A DNA stretch of 20,648 nt from 13-2-20CM-68-14 sp036378475 (GCA_036378475.1 DASUWJ010000056.1:1-20648); one strand, 5' to 3'; positions 13,895 to 20,648 are shown, numbered from the stretch's first letter. The notes: generated by a model not told the origin, from the letters alone. Numbers and translations are program-made.

Positions 13895-14092
13895 TCAATC
13901 TTGGCTTTTACGGCCGCGCAGGAAGGCGGTGGCGCCCGCTGCCGAGGCCAGCACGACGGCGACGAGCGACTTGTTCGGCTTGCCGCCCGCTACCGACGGC
14001 GCGGCGTCCCGGGCCTTCTTCTTGCCGACTCGCTTCAGCACCTTCCAGATGGCCCAGCCCATGACGGCGTTGCGGCGATTGACGATGCCCAT
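13895..14092 (-). CDS. Small membrane-associated hypothetical protein
   Basis: A 65-residue protein. A basic amphipathic N-terminal half (GWAIWKVLKRVGKKKARDAAP) is followed by one likely transmembrane helix, SLVAVVLASAAGATAFL (about residues 42-58), and a short basic tail RGRKSQD. Small basic single-helix proteins of this sort are common but rarely characterised, and I do not recognise a family. ATG 14092 is preceded by a weak GGCGAG. It lies 181 bases downstream of the sigma factor gene and could be a separate unit. Confidence 0.6.
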   Translation of the reverse strand: MGIVNRRNAVMGWAIWKVLKRVGKKKARDAAPSVAGGKPNKSLVAVVLASAAGATAFLRGRKSQD

Positions 14093-14273
14093 CTCGCCAG
14101 CCTACCCACGCCCGAGCCCGCGCTAACGCAGCCCGGCCCGATCCGGCGACGACCAGGGGACGGAAGCAAGGTTCCGGGCGGTCGGTTGCGCTTGGCCCGG
14201 AATTGGGACGAGGACTGATCCAGGCCTGCCCGACTTGACGCCGTGGGGCAGACGAGCTTGCGCGCGCTTGTGC
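14093..14273. other. Intergenic stretch, nothing firm
   Basis: These 181 bases separate the ZAS-containing sigma gene from the small membrane protein gene. A weak stem (gcgct/agcgc) around 14265-14281 overlaps the sigma gene stop. No promoter or RNA gene was identified with confidence. Confidence 0.35.
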
Positions 14274-15554
14274 TTAGCGCTTGCCGTGAGCCGCCGGCGG
14301 GGCAGTCGCCGGTGCCGAGACGTACCCCTTGGCAGGCGGCGGCTTCGTGGCGGCAGGCTTGGGCGGATGCACGGGTACCGCGTGGCGCGGGTGGGCGTTC
14401 GTTCGCGGTTGCTTCGAGCGACCCGGGGCTACGCCCGCGCGGTGGGAGCGTTCCGGCCTCGTTGCGCGGGCACGGAGCTGTCCGGGCGCGCTCACCCGGC
14501 CGCGGCCGGGCGTCAGGGTCGGCTTGGGCTCGGCCGGGCGGGGTCCCGCCGCCGCGGCGATCGGGCGTGGCCGGGGCTGCCGGGGCGCGGAGCCGGTCGG
14601 GCTGGGACCTCCGACCGGAGTCGCCGGCTTGGGCGCCTCGGCGGCAGCAAGCGAGCGGGCGGGCGGCGTTCTCGCCGGCGAGGCCTGCGCCGAGGCGATG
14701 TGGTGCGCTCGCAGCGGGTGGAAACCGGCCTGGCGGGCGGCTACGACACCCCCGGCGGTGGCGACGATCGCGGTCGCCCCGACGAGTGCGACCTTCACCG
14801 CGGCGCCCGTGCCCGCGGCCGCACCGGTGCTCGCGGCGGCGCCGCCATGGTGGAAGAACGAGCTCAGGGAGCCCGGAACCGGGATCAGCGCCAGGCTTCG
14901 AATCGCCGAGCGCTGGGCGCGCTGCGAGCGGGCAAAGCGGGCGCAGTCCGCGCACTCGCGCAGGTGAGCGCGAAGCGCACCCTTATCCCTGCGGCCGAGC
15001 TTGCCGTCGAGCTGTTTCGAGATCGCGAACTCGGCCTCGCGGCAGGTGAGACCGCCTTCGAGCTGCTCGCGCAAGGCCCGGCGCGCACGAAAGATCAACG
15101 TCTCGACGGCACTCGTCGAGACCTGCAGCACCTCGGCGATCTCGGCGTAGGAGCGGCCCTCGAGCTCACGCATCACAAGCGCCGCCCGCTGGTTGAAGGC
15201 CAGGTGGCTGAGCGCGCGCCGGATGTCCTCGGCGTTCGGAGTCTCCTCGTCCGGGACCGTCTGCGCGATCTCCAGCTCGAGCGGCAGCTCGTTCGGCCGG
15301 CGCTGCTGCTGACGGAAGCGTTGGCGGCAGACGTTGTGCGCGATCGCGATCAGCCAGTTCTGGGGCGTCCGCGGGTGTTCTCCGCGCGCGTAGGCGCGAT
15401 AGGCATTCAGGAATGTCGTCTGGGTGACGTCTTCTGCGTCGGCCGGGTTCCGCATCACGACGAGCGCGTAGCGATAGACATCACCGACGTGGCGCTGGTA
15501 CAGCTTCTCGAAGGCCCGGTCCGAGCGCTGGCGTTGCGCCAAAAGGGGCGCCAT
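14274..15554 (-). CDS. ECF sigma factor fused to ZAS-type zinc finger, transmembrane helix and Pro/Ala-rich tail
   Basis: A 426-residue single-chain sigma factor. Region 2 spans residues 14-80 (AFEKLYQRHVGDVYRYALVV, DAEDVTQTTFLNAYRA, PQNWLIAIAHNVCR). Region 4 spans 108-160 (ALSHLAFNQRAALVMRELEG, SYAEIAEVLQVSTSAVETLIFRARR). It continues into a zinc-binding anti-sigma motif: Cys171, then His197-x3-Cys201-x2-Cys204 in AHLRECADC. A linker with PVPGSLSSFF leads to a transmembrane helix at about 251-273 and a 150-residue Pro/Ala/Arg-rich tail predicted to be outside the cell. So sigma and its inhibitor seem to be one membrane-tethered chain, reminiscent of ECF groups with C-terminal extensions such as ECF52. 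It lies 48 bases downstream of its paralogue and is probably co-transcribed with it. Confidence 0.9.
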   Translation of the reverse strand: MAPLLAQRQRSDRAFEKLYQRHVGDVYRYALVVMRNPADAEDVTQTTFLNAYRAYARGEHPRTPQNWLIAIAHNVCRQRFRQQQRRPNELPLELEIAQTVPDEETPNAEDIRRALSHLAFNQRAALVMRELEGRSYAEIAEVLQVSTSAVETLIFRARRALREQLEGGLTCREAEFAISKQLDGKLGRRDKGALRAHLRECADCARFARSQRAQRSAIRSLALIPVPGSLSSFFHHGGAAASTGAAAGTGAAVKVALVGATAIVATAGGVVAARQAGFHPLRAHHIASAQASPARTPPARSLAAAEAPKPATPVGGPSPTGSAPRQPRPRPIAAAAGPRPAEPKPTLTPGRGRVSAPGQLRARATRPERSHRAGVAPGRSKQPRTNAHPRHAVPVHPPKPAATKPPPAKGYVSAPATAPPAAHGKR

Positions 15555-15602
15555 GCCCTAAATGATGCGCGAGTGCGGCGTTTCTTGCACTCCGCCGCCT
15601 GG

Positions 15603-16820
15603 TCAGCCCACGTTCGGCGGCAGGGGCAGGGGCAGGGGCAGGGGCAGGGGCGAGGGCGGGGCCACGGTCGGGACGGTCACCGTCACTGAGGGAACGCTCG
15701 GCGTCGGCGGCAGGGGCACCGGCGCGGCAGGCGGGTTCGGCACCGGGACGGAGGCGACGATCTTCGTCACCGTCTCGGCCGGCTGAGTAGAGACGGACTG
15801 CGAGGGCGGGCGAGAACCCGAGCCGCCGCTGACCGCGGGCGGGGCAGCGGCCGCTCCACCACTTGGGGAGGGACGATCCGCCGTCGGTACCTTGACGAGC
15901 CGGACCCGGTTCCTGGCACCGGCCCGCGCCGGATGGGCGAAGGTCGCGTTGGGGGCGGAGCGGCGGCTGGCTCTTGCCACGGTTTGCTCGAGCTTCCGCA
16001 CCGGGTTCGACCACGGCGCCGGCCCGTGCGGAGGCGCCGGCTGAAACTGCGGCGCCGCGGGCGCGGGCTTGGCGATTGCCTTGACGGTCTGGAAGCCGAG
16101 ACCGCCGGCCACCAGCCCCGTCGCCACGAGCGCCGCCGCCTTGAGCGCCACCTCCGAGCCGAGCGCTGCGCCGCCAGCGGCGAGGAGACCGCTGCCGCCG
16201 CTGAAGAAGGAGGAGGAGAGCGAGCCCGGCAGCGGAGCCACGCTCAGCACGCCGAGCGCCCGGCGGCGGGCACGCAGGTTCGTTCGGGCGCGAAACAGGA
16301 GCGCCTCGACGGCCGGTACGGTCGTGCCGAGGACATCGGCGATCTCGGCGTAGCTTCGGTCCTCGACCTCGCGCATCACGATCGCGGCGCGCTGGTTGAA
16401 GGGGAGACCCGCGAGCGCGTGGAGCACCTCGTCGAGGGAAGGCTTGTCCTCGTCGACCGTCGCCGGCTCGCGCGCCTGCTCGAGCGGCGCCTCCTGCGGC
16501 CGGCGGCTCGCCTGCCGCCACCGCATCCGGCAGACGTTGTGGGCGATCTTGATCAGCCAGTTGTGCGGCGTGTGCGGCCGCTCGCCGCGCTGGAAGGCCC
16601 GGTAGGCGTTGAGGAAGGTCTGCTGGGTGACGTCCTCCGCGTCGGCGGGGTTCGTCAGCACCGCGAGGGCGTACTGGTAGACCTCCGCGACGTGCTTGCG
16701 GTAGAAGCTTTCGAACGCTCGGTCGATCGAGTGCTGCTCCCGCCGCGCCCGCAGCGGAGCCAGTTGCCGCAGAGACAGGTTTTGACGGCGTCCCCCCCGC
16801 GCCGCTCGGGCTGTCTCCAT
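15603..16820 (-). CDS. ECF sigma factor with transmembrane helix and Pro-rich tail, no zinc finger
   Basis: A 405-residue paralogue of the next gene. Region 2 covers about residues 34-100 (AFESFYRKHVAEVYQYALAV, DAEDVTQQTFLNAYRAFQRG, HNWLIKIAHNVCRMRW) and region 4 about 128-185 (LHALAGLPFNQRAAIVMREVED, SYAEIADVLGTTVPAVEALLFRAR). Directly after region 4 comes the linker PLPGSLSSSFFSGG, so the 45-residue zinc finger of the paralogue is missing. A transmembrane helix (about 222-244) and a 160-residue Pro/Ser/Thr/Val-rich tail follow, ending in Pro-Leu repeats. ATG 16820 is preferred over in-frame upstream codons that enter the neighbouring gene; AAAGG a few bases upstream can act as ribosome binding site. 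It would direct RNA polymerase to an unknown regulon, with release from the membrane as a likely control point. Confidence 0.88.
   Translation of the reverse strand: METARAARGGRRQNLSLRQLAPLRARREQHSIDRAFESFYRKHVAEVYQYALAVLTNPADAEDVTQQTFLNAYRAFQRGERPHTPHNWLIKIAHNVCRMRWRQASRRPQEAPLEQAREPATVDEDKPSLDEVLHALAGLPFNQRAAIVMREVEDRSYAEIADVLGTTVPAVEALLFRARTNLRARRRALGVLSVAPLPGSLSSSFFSGGSGLLAAGGAALGSEVALKAAALVATGLVAGGLGFQTVKAIAKPAPAAPQFQPAPPHGPAPWSNPVRKLEQTVARASRRSAPNATFAHPARAGARNRVRLVKVPTADRPSPSGGAAAAPPAVSGGSGSRPPSQSVSTQPAETVTKIVASVPVPNPPAAPVPLPPTPSVPSVTVTVPTVAPPSPLPLPLPLPLPPNVG
15623..15661 (+). repeat. Hexamer tandem repeat with G-quadruplex potential
   Basis: Five GGGG runs at 15623-15650 recur with an exact 6-base period (ggggca), followed by GGG and GGGG runs to 15661. 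On the minus (coding) strand it encodes the Pro-Leu repeat near the C-terminus of the sigma factor. The G-rich strand is the template for that gene. Confidence 0.85.
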
Positions 16821-16874
16821 GCCCTTTGAAACGCCGCCGGCGTGCAAACGGATACGGGGTCTCGGACTTGACCG

Positions 16875-16904
16875 GCGCCGCTCGAGAGCCGGCTTGAGCG
16901 GCGC
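16875..16904 (-). terminator. Hairpin between dihydrolipoyl dehydrogenase and sigma genes
   Basis: gcgccgctc and gagcggcgc form a 9-bp perfect stem with a 12-base loop, 76 bases after the dihydrolipoyl dehydrogenase stop and 54 bases before the sigma factor start. It probably separates the two transcripts; no T-tract is seen. Confidence 0.45.
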
Positions 16905-16980
16905 AGGCGAGGGCGCCGGGCCGGTGCGGACAGGCGCCCGCCAGCCCGGCCGCGCAGGCCTCGCACCGCCACGTGGCCGT

Positions 16981-18387
16981 CTAGGCAGTCGCCTTGGCCC
17001 GCTTCTTGTTCGGCAGGTGAATCGCTCGCCCGAGCGCGACCAGGCCGGCCTCCTTGATCGCCTCGGAGAGGGTCGGGTGCGCCGCCATCCCGTCGGCGAC
17101 CGTCTCCACGGTCGCCTCGGCATCGATCGCGACGACCCCCGCCTCGACCAGGTCGGTCACGTGGGGGCCGACGAGCACCAGGCCAAGCAGCTCGCCGTAG
17201 CGCGTCTCGTGGATCGACTTGACCCACCCGACCGTCTCGTTCTGCATTACCGCCCGGGCGTTCGCCTGCCAGGGGAAGATGCCGGTGGCGACGTCGTCGC
17301 CGTACTGCTCGCGCGCCTCCGCCTCGGTCAGGCCGACTGCAGCGATCTCGGGATCCGTATAGATCGGCCGCGGTACCGCCCGGTTGTCGACGATGGCATC
17401 GTGTCCGGTCGCGTTCTCGGCAGCGATCTCGCCCTCGCGGAAGGCCGTGTGGGCGAGCTGCCAGTAGCCGGCGCAGTCGCCGACCGCATAGATGTGCGCC
17501 ACGGTCGTCCGACGGTGCTCGTCGGCCGCGATCCCCTTCCGGCGGTCGAACTCGACCCCGATCTCCTCGAGCCCGAGGCCCTCGACCGTGGGACCGCGGC
17601 CAACGGCGACGAGCATCAGGTCGCACTCGACCGTCTCGCCGTCGCCGAACTGCACGCTCAGGCCGCTACCGCTCTCCTCCACCTTGCTGCACTGCTTCTC
17701 CAGGTGCAACGTGATTCCCCGCTTGCCGAACTGCCTGGCGAGCTCCTTGGCCGCATCGTCGTCCTCGGCGGGGATCAGGCTCGGCAGCATCTCGATGATC
17801 GTCACCTCGGAGCCGAAGCGCCGGAAGATCGAGGCGAACTCGCAGCCGATGATCCCCCCGCCGAGGATGACGAGCCGCCCGGGCACCTCGGTCTGCGCGA
17901 GCAGCCCCGTCGAGTCGATGCAGCGCCTCGAGTCGAGCCCCTCGATCGGCGGCCGCAGCGGGAACGAACCGGTCGCGATCACCGCGCTCTTGAAGCCGAC
18001 CTCCTCCCCGCCCTCGACGGCCAGCGTGTTCGCGTCCTTGAAGCGGCCCCTGCCCTTGACCCACTCGACGCCGTTGGCCTTGAACAGGCTGGCGACGCCC
18101 TGCGTCATCTGCTTGACGACGGCCGCCTTCCATTCCCCCGCGGCGGCGAAATCGAGCGTCGGCTCGCCGATCTTGACGCCGAGCTTGGCGAAGGTCTCCT
18201 CGGCCTCCTTGAGCGCGAAGGCGGTTTGGACCAAGGCCTTCGTCGGGATGCAGCCGATCCGCAGGCAGGTGCCCCCGAGCTCCGGCTCCTGCTCGATGCA
18301 GGCGACCTTCGCCCCGAGCTGCGCGGCTCGGATCGCGGCGGTGTAGCCGCCCGGGCCGCCGCCAAGCACCGCGACGTCGCAATCCAT
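16981..18387 (-). CDS. lpdA: Dihydrolipoyl dehydrogenase (E3)
   Basis: A 468-residue flavoprotein that reoxidises dihydrolipoamide of 2-oxoacid dehydrogenase or glycine cleavage complexes with NAD+. The FAD motif GGGPGG is at residues 9-14, the redox-active disulfide Cys41/Cys46 in GGTCLRIGCIPTKAL (the common form is GGTCLNVGCIPSKAL), the NAD-binding motif LGGGIIGCEFA at 175-185, the second FAD motif YAVGDCAG at 300-307, and the catalytic dyad His437/Glu442 in AAHPTLSEAIKEA. No E1, E2 or lipoyl-domain gene is nearby, so the complex it serves is not shown. It lies 37 bases after the GNAT gene on the same strand and may be co-transcribed. Confidence 0.94.
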   Translation of the reverse strand: MDCDVAVLGGGPGGYTAAIRAAQLGAKVACIEQEPELGGTCLRIGCIPTKALVQTAFALKEAEETFAKLGVKIGEPTLDFAAAGEWKAAVVKQMTQGVASLFKANGVEWVKGRGRFKDANTLAVEGGEEVGFKSAVIATGSFPLRPPIEGLDSRRCIDSTGLLAQTEVPGRLVILGGGIIGCEFASIFRRFGSEVTIIEMLPSLIPAEDDDAAKELARQFGKRGITLHLEKQCSKVEESGSGLSVQFGDGETVECDLMLVAVGRGPTVEGLGLEEIGVEFDRRKGIAADEHRRTTVAHIYAVGDCAGYWQLAHTAFREGEIAAENATGHDAIVDNRAVPRPIYTDPEIAAVGLTEAEAREQYGDDVATGIFPWQANARAVMQNETVGWVKSIHETRYGELLGLVLVGPHVTDLVEAGVVAIDAEATVETVADGMAAHPTLSEAIKEAGLVALGRAIHLPNKKRAKATA

Positions 18388-18424
18388 GGGGGGATCCTAC
18401 TTGCCGCCCCGCGGCCGCCGATCC

Positions 18425-18901
18425 TCAGCTAGGACTGCTCGTGCCGCCCAGGGAAGCCCGCATCACGACCGCGCCGTCGTCCTCTCGGAACGGCTCGAAG
18501 CCGGCAGTCTCGTACAGGTGCACGGCCGGATTGTCCTTCGCGACACTGAGGCTGATTGCCTCGAAGCCGTCCTTTCTCGCGCACTCGAGCAGCGCGCTCA
18601 GAAGCTCATGCCCGAAGCCGCGCCCGCGGCGGCTCGGGACGACCGCGATCGCCAGCTCGGGGGTCTGCTCGTCGACGAAGCCGAAGCCCGCATTCGCCCG
18701 CTCGAACAGGCGGTACCAGGCGGCACCGACCGGCACGAACTCGTCGATCGCAAGCAGGGAGCGGTCGCCCGGCCGCCCCCAGCCGGTGACGTAGCGGGTC
18801 AGCGGCGGCTCCTCCTCCCCCACCGGGGTCCGCCAGTAGAACGCGTGGCGAAGCATGTCGCGAAGAAAAGGGACGTCGCGGGCGCCGCCGGGCCGGATCA
18901 C
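18425..18901 (-). CDS. GNAT family N-acetyltransferase
   Basis: A 158-residue acetyl-CoA-dependent transferase. The N-terminus IRPGGARDVPFLRDML is the usual first strand and helix; the acetyl-CoA-binding motif A is IAVVPSRRGRGFGHELLSALL, with the R-x-x-G-x-G core at 92-97, and motif B is DNPAVHLYETAGFEPF. The substrate is unknown. The GTG start at 18899-18901 lies only 14 bases after a 15-bp hairpin (18916-18954), so the promoter must lie within or upstream of that hairpin unless the gene is read from the Ig-like gene. Confidence 0.88.
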   Translation of the reverse strand: MIRPGGARDVPFLRDMLRHAFYWRTPVGEEEPPLTRYVTGWGRPGDRSLLAIDEFVPVGAAWYRLFERANAGFGFVDEQTPELAIAVVPSRRGRGFGHELLSALLECARKDGFEAISLSVAKDNPAVHLYETAGFEPFREDDGAVVMRASLGGTSSPS

Positions 18902-18915
18902 TCCGGCGCGATGGT

Positions 18916-18954
18916 AGCGAGGGAGGCGCCGAGGGGGTTGGCGTCTCCCTCGCT
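18916..18954 (-). terminator. Long hairpin between Ig-like gene and GNAT gene
   Basis: agcgagggaggcgcc and ggcgtctccctcgct pair over 15 positions with a single G-T/A-C wobble position, loop of nine bases. It starts 33 bases after the Ig-like gene stop and ends 14 bases before the GNAT start, so it may be a terminator or an attenuator for GNAT. Confidence 0.65.
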
Positions 18955-18987
18955 GGTTGCCGCGGGGAGTCTGTCGAGCGTCTTTTG

Positions 18988-20025
18988 CTAGTGGTGCCGG
19001 CGAGCGTGGCGCCGGCTCGCGCGGCGGCTGCGCGCCGTCGGTACGCGGACGGAGGTCTGCTTCGTCGCCTTCGCGCTCGGTGTCGTGGCGGTCGTGACGA
19101 TCACGAGCCGCTGCCCGAGCGCCCTTTGGCGCAGGCCGATGCTGAACGTGGCGGTGCCGACCTTGTTGCTCAGCTTCACCTGCTGCCGCCGGATCGTCCG
19201 GCCCGGCTTGGTGGTCCGGATCTGGACGCTCGCGCCCCTGACGAGCCGGCCGAGGCCGTCCTTCAGCGTCACGACCATCCGCAGGCGGTGCGTCTTCGCG
19301 GCGCCTTTCGTGTAGTAGCGGACGCCGGAGATCCTGAGGCCAACCGCCGTCGCCGCCGAGACGGAGGTGCCGGCGCGCGTCGAGACAAGCTGCTGGACCG
19401 TGTAGCTCGAGGTCGCCGAGGTGCCCTGCTTATCCGTCGTGCTGAGCGTGATCAGCTTCGTCGTGCCGGGCAGCTGGACCGTGAAGGTCCCGTCGGGGTT
19501 CAGCAGGTGCAGGACGTCGACGCCGTTCAGCTGCAGGCTCGACAGGTCGCTGCCGTCGGCGACCTTGCCGCCGACGGTGAGCGGCAGGCCGTTCAGGACC
19601 TTGAAGCCCCCCGCCGGTTGCAGGACGGAGCTGAGGGCCTGCTCGACGGCGGTGACAACCCCGGGGTCGATCACGCCGCCGCCGGCCGGAACCGGCACCT
19701 GGAGCGAGGTCGTCGTGCCGGTCGGGTCCTTCAGGGAGAGGCTGAGCGCGCTCGCCCCGTCGAGCGAGACCGTGCCGGCGAAGTGCCCGGCCGCGTCGAC
19801 CGCGAGCGACTGACCGTTGACCGTGACGTCGGTCGAGCCGGCCGTCGGGCCGCCCACGGTGCCGGAGACGACGGCGCTGCCGTTGGCGACCGTGATCGGC
19901 CCGAGCGAGACCAGTGGTGGCAGCTGATCCGGCCGCGCCGAGGGCGCGAGCACTAGGACGAGTGCAGCCAGGCAGGCTATGGCCGTGCCGAGCGGGACCC
20001 GGGGGGAAGCGAGCGTAGATCTCAT
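18988..20025 (-). CDS. Secreted Ig-like beta-sandwich protein with basic C-terminal tail
   Basis: A 345-residue exported protein. The N-terminal signal peptide is about residues 1-32 (RVPLGTAIACLAALVLVLAPSARPD). Residues about 38-112 read as a bacterial Ig-like or glucodextranase-B-type domain (PITVANGSAVVSGTVGGPTAGSTDVTVNG, DAAGHFAGTVSLDG). A second beta-rich module follows, with LQLNGVDVLHLLNPDGTFTV. Residues about 230-330 form a third (GLRISGVRYYTKGAAKTHRLRMVVTLKDGLGRLVRGASVQIR). The last 15 residues are Arg/His-rich (TARSRRASRRHARRHH) and could bind anionic wall polymers. No catalytic motif is seen. AGGAGG ten bases before ATG 20025 is a strong ribosome binding site. A surface adhesion or wall-structural role is inference. 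Confidence 0.82.
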   Translation of the reverse strand: MRSTLASPRVPLGTAIACLAALVLVLAPSARPDQLPPLVSLGPITVANGSAVVSGTVGGPTAGSTDVTVNGQSLAVDAAGHFAGTVSLDGASALSLSLKDPTGTTTSLQVPVPAGGGVIDPGVVTAVEQALSSVLQPAGGFKVLNGLPLTVGGKVADGSDLSSLQLNGVDVLHLLNPDGTFTVQLPGTTKLITLSTTDKQGTSATSSYTVQQLVSTRAGTSVSAATAVGLRISGVRYYTKGAAKTHRLRMVVTLKDGLGRLVRGASVQIRTTKPGRTIRRQQVKLSNKVGTATFSIGLRQRALGQRLVIVTTATTPSAKATKQTSVRVPTARSRRASRRHARRHH

Positions 20026-20035
20026 CTGTTCGTGA

Positions 20036-20041
20036 CCTCCT
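20036..20041 (-). promoter_or_regulatory. Ribosome binding site of the Ig-like protein
   Basis: AGGAGG on the minus strand, ten bases from ATG 20025. It is a full consensus site. Confidence 0.75.
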
Positions 20042-20051
20042 CGTTGTGATC

Positions 20052-20074
20052 CGAGTGTTGGCCGCGAACACTCG
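20052..20074. promoter_or_regulatory. Perfect 8-bp inverted repeat upstream of the Ig-like gene
   Basis: cgagtgtt (20052-20059) and aacactcg (20067-20074) are exact complements separated by seven bases, 11 bases upstream of the ribosome binding site. It could be a repressor or activator site, or a leader hairpin that affects translation. Confidence 0.5.
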
Positions 20075-20139
20075 TCTTCACTTCTGTGTTTTCAACTCAT
20101 GCCCGCCCCGGGCTAAAAGAATGCGATTAGCAGCGAAAA

Positions 20140-20155
20140 TCCCTCATTCGAGGGA
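20140..20155 (-). terminator. Rho-independent terminator of the VOC gene
   Basis: On the minus strand TCCCTC-GAAT-GAGGGA forms a 6-bp stem with a four-base loop, followed directly by TTTTCG. It lies 24 bases after the VOC stop codon. It is the only terminator in the window with a clear T-run. Confidence 0.65.
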
Positions 20156-20179
20156 GCATCGCCGCTCGCCGAGGCGCTC

Positions 20180-20506
20180 CTAGAGCTCCTCTTGCAGCTG
20201 GATCCGGTTGCCATCAGGGTCGTACACGTCGAGCAGCCGCACCTCGCCGTGGAGCTCGAGCACGACCCCCACCTGGACGCCTTCCTCACGCAGCCGCTCC
20301 GCCTCCGCCTTGACATCCTCGACGTCGATCGTCGCGACGCCGGCGTCCCGGTCGGGTTCGCCCTCGAAGATCGCGATCTTCATCTCTCCGTGCTCGAGCT
20401 TGGCCCAGCCGTCCTCGTCGTCGACATAGGTCTCCTGGAAGCCGAGCCGATCCCGGTAGAAGGAGCGGCCCGCCGACAGGTCCCTGACCTGGTACCAGAC
20501 GCGCAT
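20180..20506 (-). CDS. VOC superfamily (glyoxalase/dioxygenase-like) protein
   Basis: A 108-residue single vicinal-oxygen-chelate module: WYQVRDLSAGRSFYRDRLGFQET (residues 4-26), the mid-strand WAKLEHGEMKIAIFEGE, then VATIDVEDVKAEAERLREEGVQVG, and VRLLDVYDPDGNRIQLQEEL at the end, where DPDGNRIQL is the typical last motif with a possible metal-binding Glu. The family includes glyoxalase I, dioxygenases and antibiotic-binding proteins; the substrate here is unknown. ATG 20504-20506 sits directly at the first beta strand. It is transcribed away from the plus-strand gene starting at 20640. Confidence 0.86.
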   Translation of the reverse strand: MRVWYQVRDLSAGRSFYRDRLGFQETYVDDEDGWAKLEHGEMKIAIFEGEPDRDAGVATIDVEDVKAEAERLREEGVQVGVVLELHGEVRLLDVYDPDGNRIQLQEEL

Positions 20507-20625
20507 CCGCTAGACAGGATGGAGCCGTAGCCCCGCGGGGCGCGGCGTCCGATTCGCTAACGAGATTGGTCGGCGCCTACGCATCTGTCGTGGGTTGCCG
20601 GAGTGGGTCCGGTAGAGCCACATAC

Positions 20626-20630
20626 GGAGG
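20626..20630 (+). promoter_or_regulatory. Ribosome binding site of the gene starting at 20640
   Basis: GGAGG nine bases before ATG 20640 on the plus strand. Confidence 0.65.
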
Positions 20631-20639
20631 TCGCCGACC

Positions 20640-20648
20640 ATGGTTGAG
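20640..20648 (+). CDS. Start of a plus-strand gene (only three codons visible)
   Basis: ATG GTT GAG at the window edge, nine bases after a GGAGG ribosome binding site. Nothing can be said about the product. The 133 bases between it and the divergent VOC start contain a 12-bp palindrome (gccccgcggggc, 20530-20541). Confidence 0.55.

Noticed and set aside
1..20648. Mobile elements, CRISPR arrays, tRNA genes
   Set aside because: No transposase or integrase motif, no regularly spaced repeats and no tRNA-like T-loop with matching acceptor arms were found on either strand.

Overview
The window is about 20.6 kb of very GC-rich, gene-dense chromosomal DNA. Coding frames have strongly GC-rich third positions and GTG starts are frequent. 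An actinobacterial Vms1-like peptidyl-tRNA hydrolase, single-polypeptide sigma factors with membrane-anchored C-terminal extensions, and several starts without a clear ribosome binding site suggest a high-GC actinobacterium, perhaps a deep-branching Thermoleophilia (Gaiellales/Solirubrobacterales) type. That placement is inference from gene content; no rRNA or other phylogenetic marker is present except part of dnaE. I see no transposase, integrase, CRISPR array or tRNA.

Layout. 1-1280 (-): N-terminal third of DNA polymerase III alpha. 1509-2840 (-): a polysaccharide deacetylase and an acVLRF1-type ribosome-rescue hydrolase. 2858-5424: a glucose 1-dehydrogenase-like SDR (+) converging on a GH15 trehalase/glucoamylase (-); their stop codons overlap in one CTAG. 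The GH15 gene is the last of a tight minus-strand group beginning with a Tat-exported molybdopterin oxidoreductase and its cytochrome b. 6737-7269: a gene-free stretch full of strong hairpins. 7270-7788 (-): a secreted protein of three Cys-containing repeats. 7958-9100 (+): a PLP aminotransferase.

9148-10924 (-) is a four-gene overlapping operon (ArsR-type regulator, SRPBCC/AHSA1 protein, DUF899 thioredoxin-like protein, YjbR/TfoX-like protein), divergent from a proline iminopeptidase-type hydrolase (11003-11902, +). The 78-bp divergent region holds a nested AT-rich palindrome that looks like the ArsR operator. Then follow GrpB (-), a protein with an unrecognised N-terminal domain plus a cyclic-nucleotide-binding domain (-), and two small hypothetical genes around a strong terminator.

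14274-16820 (-) carries two tandem paralogous ECF sigma factors. Each continues into a transmembrane helix and a long Pro/Ala-rich tail predicted to lie outside the cell; one has a ZAS-type anti-sigma zinc finger between sigma and helix, the other lacks it. This is the most unusual system in the window. 16981-20506 (-) holds dihydrolipoyl dehydrogenase, a GNAT acetyltransferase, a secreted Ig-like protein and a VOC protein. A new plus-strand gene begins at 20640.
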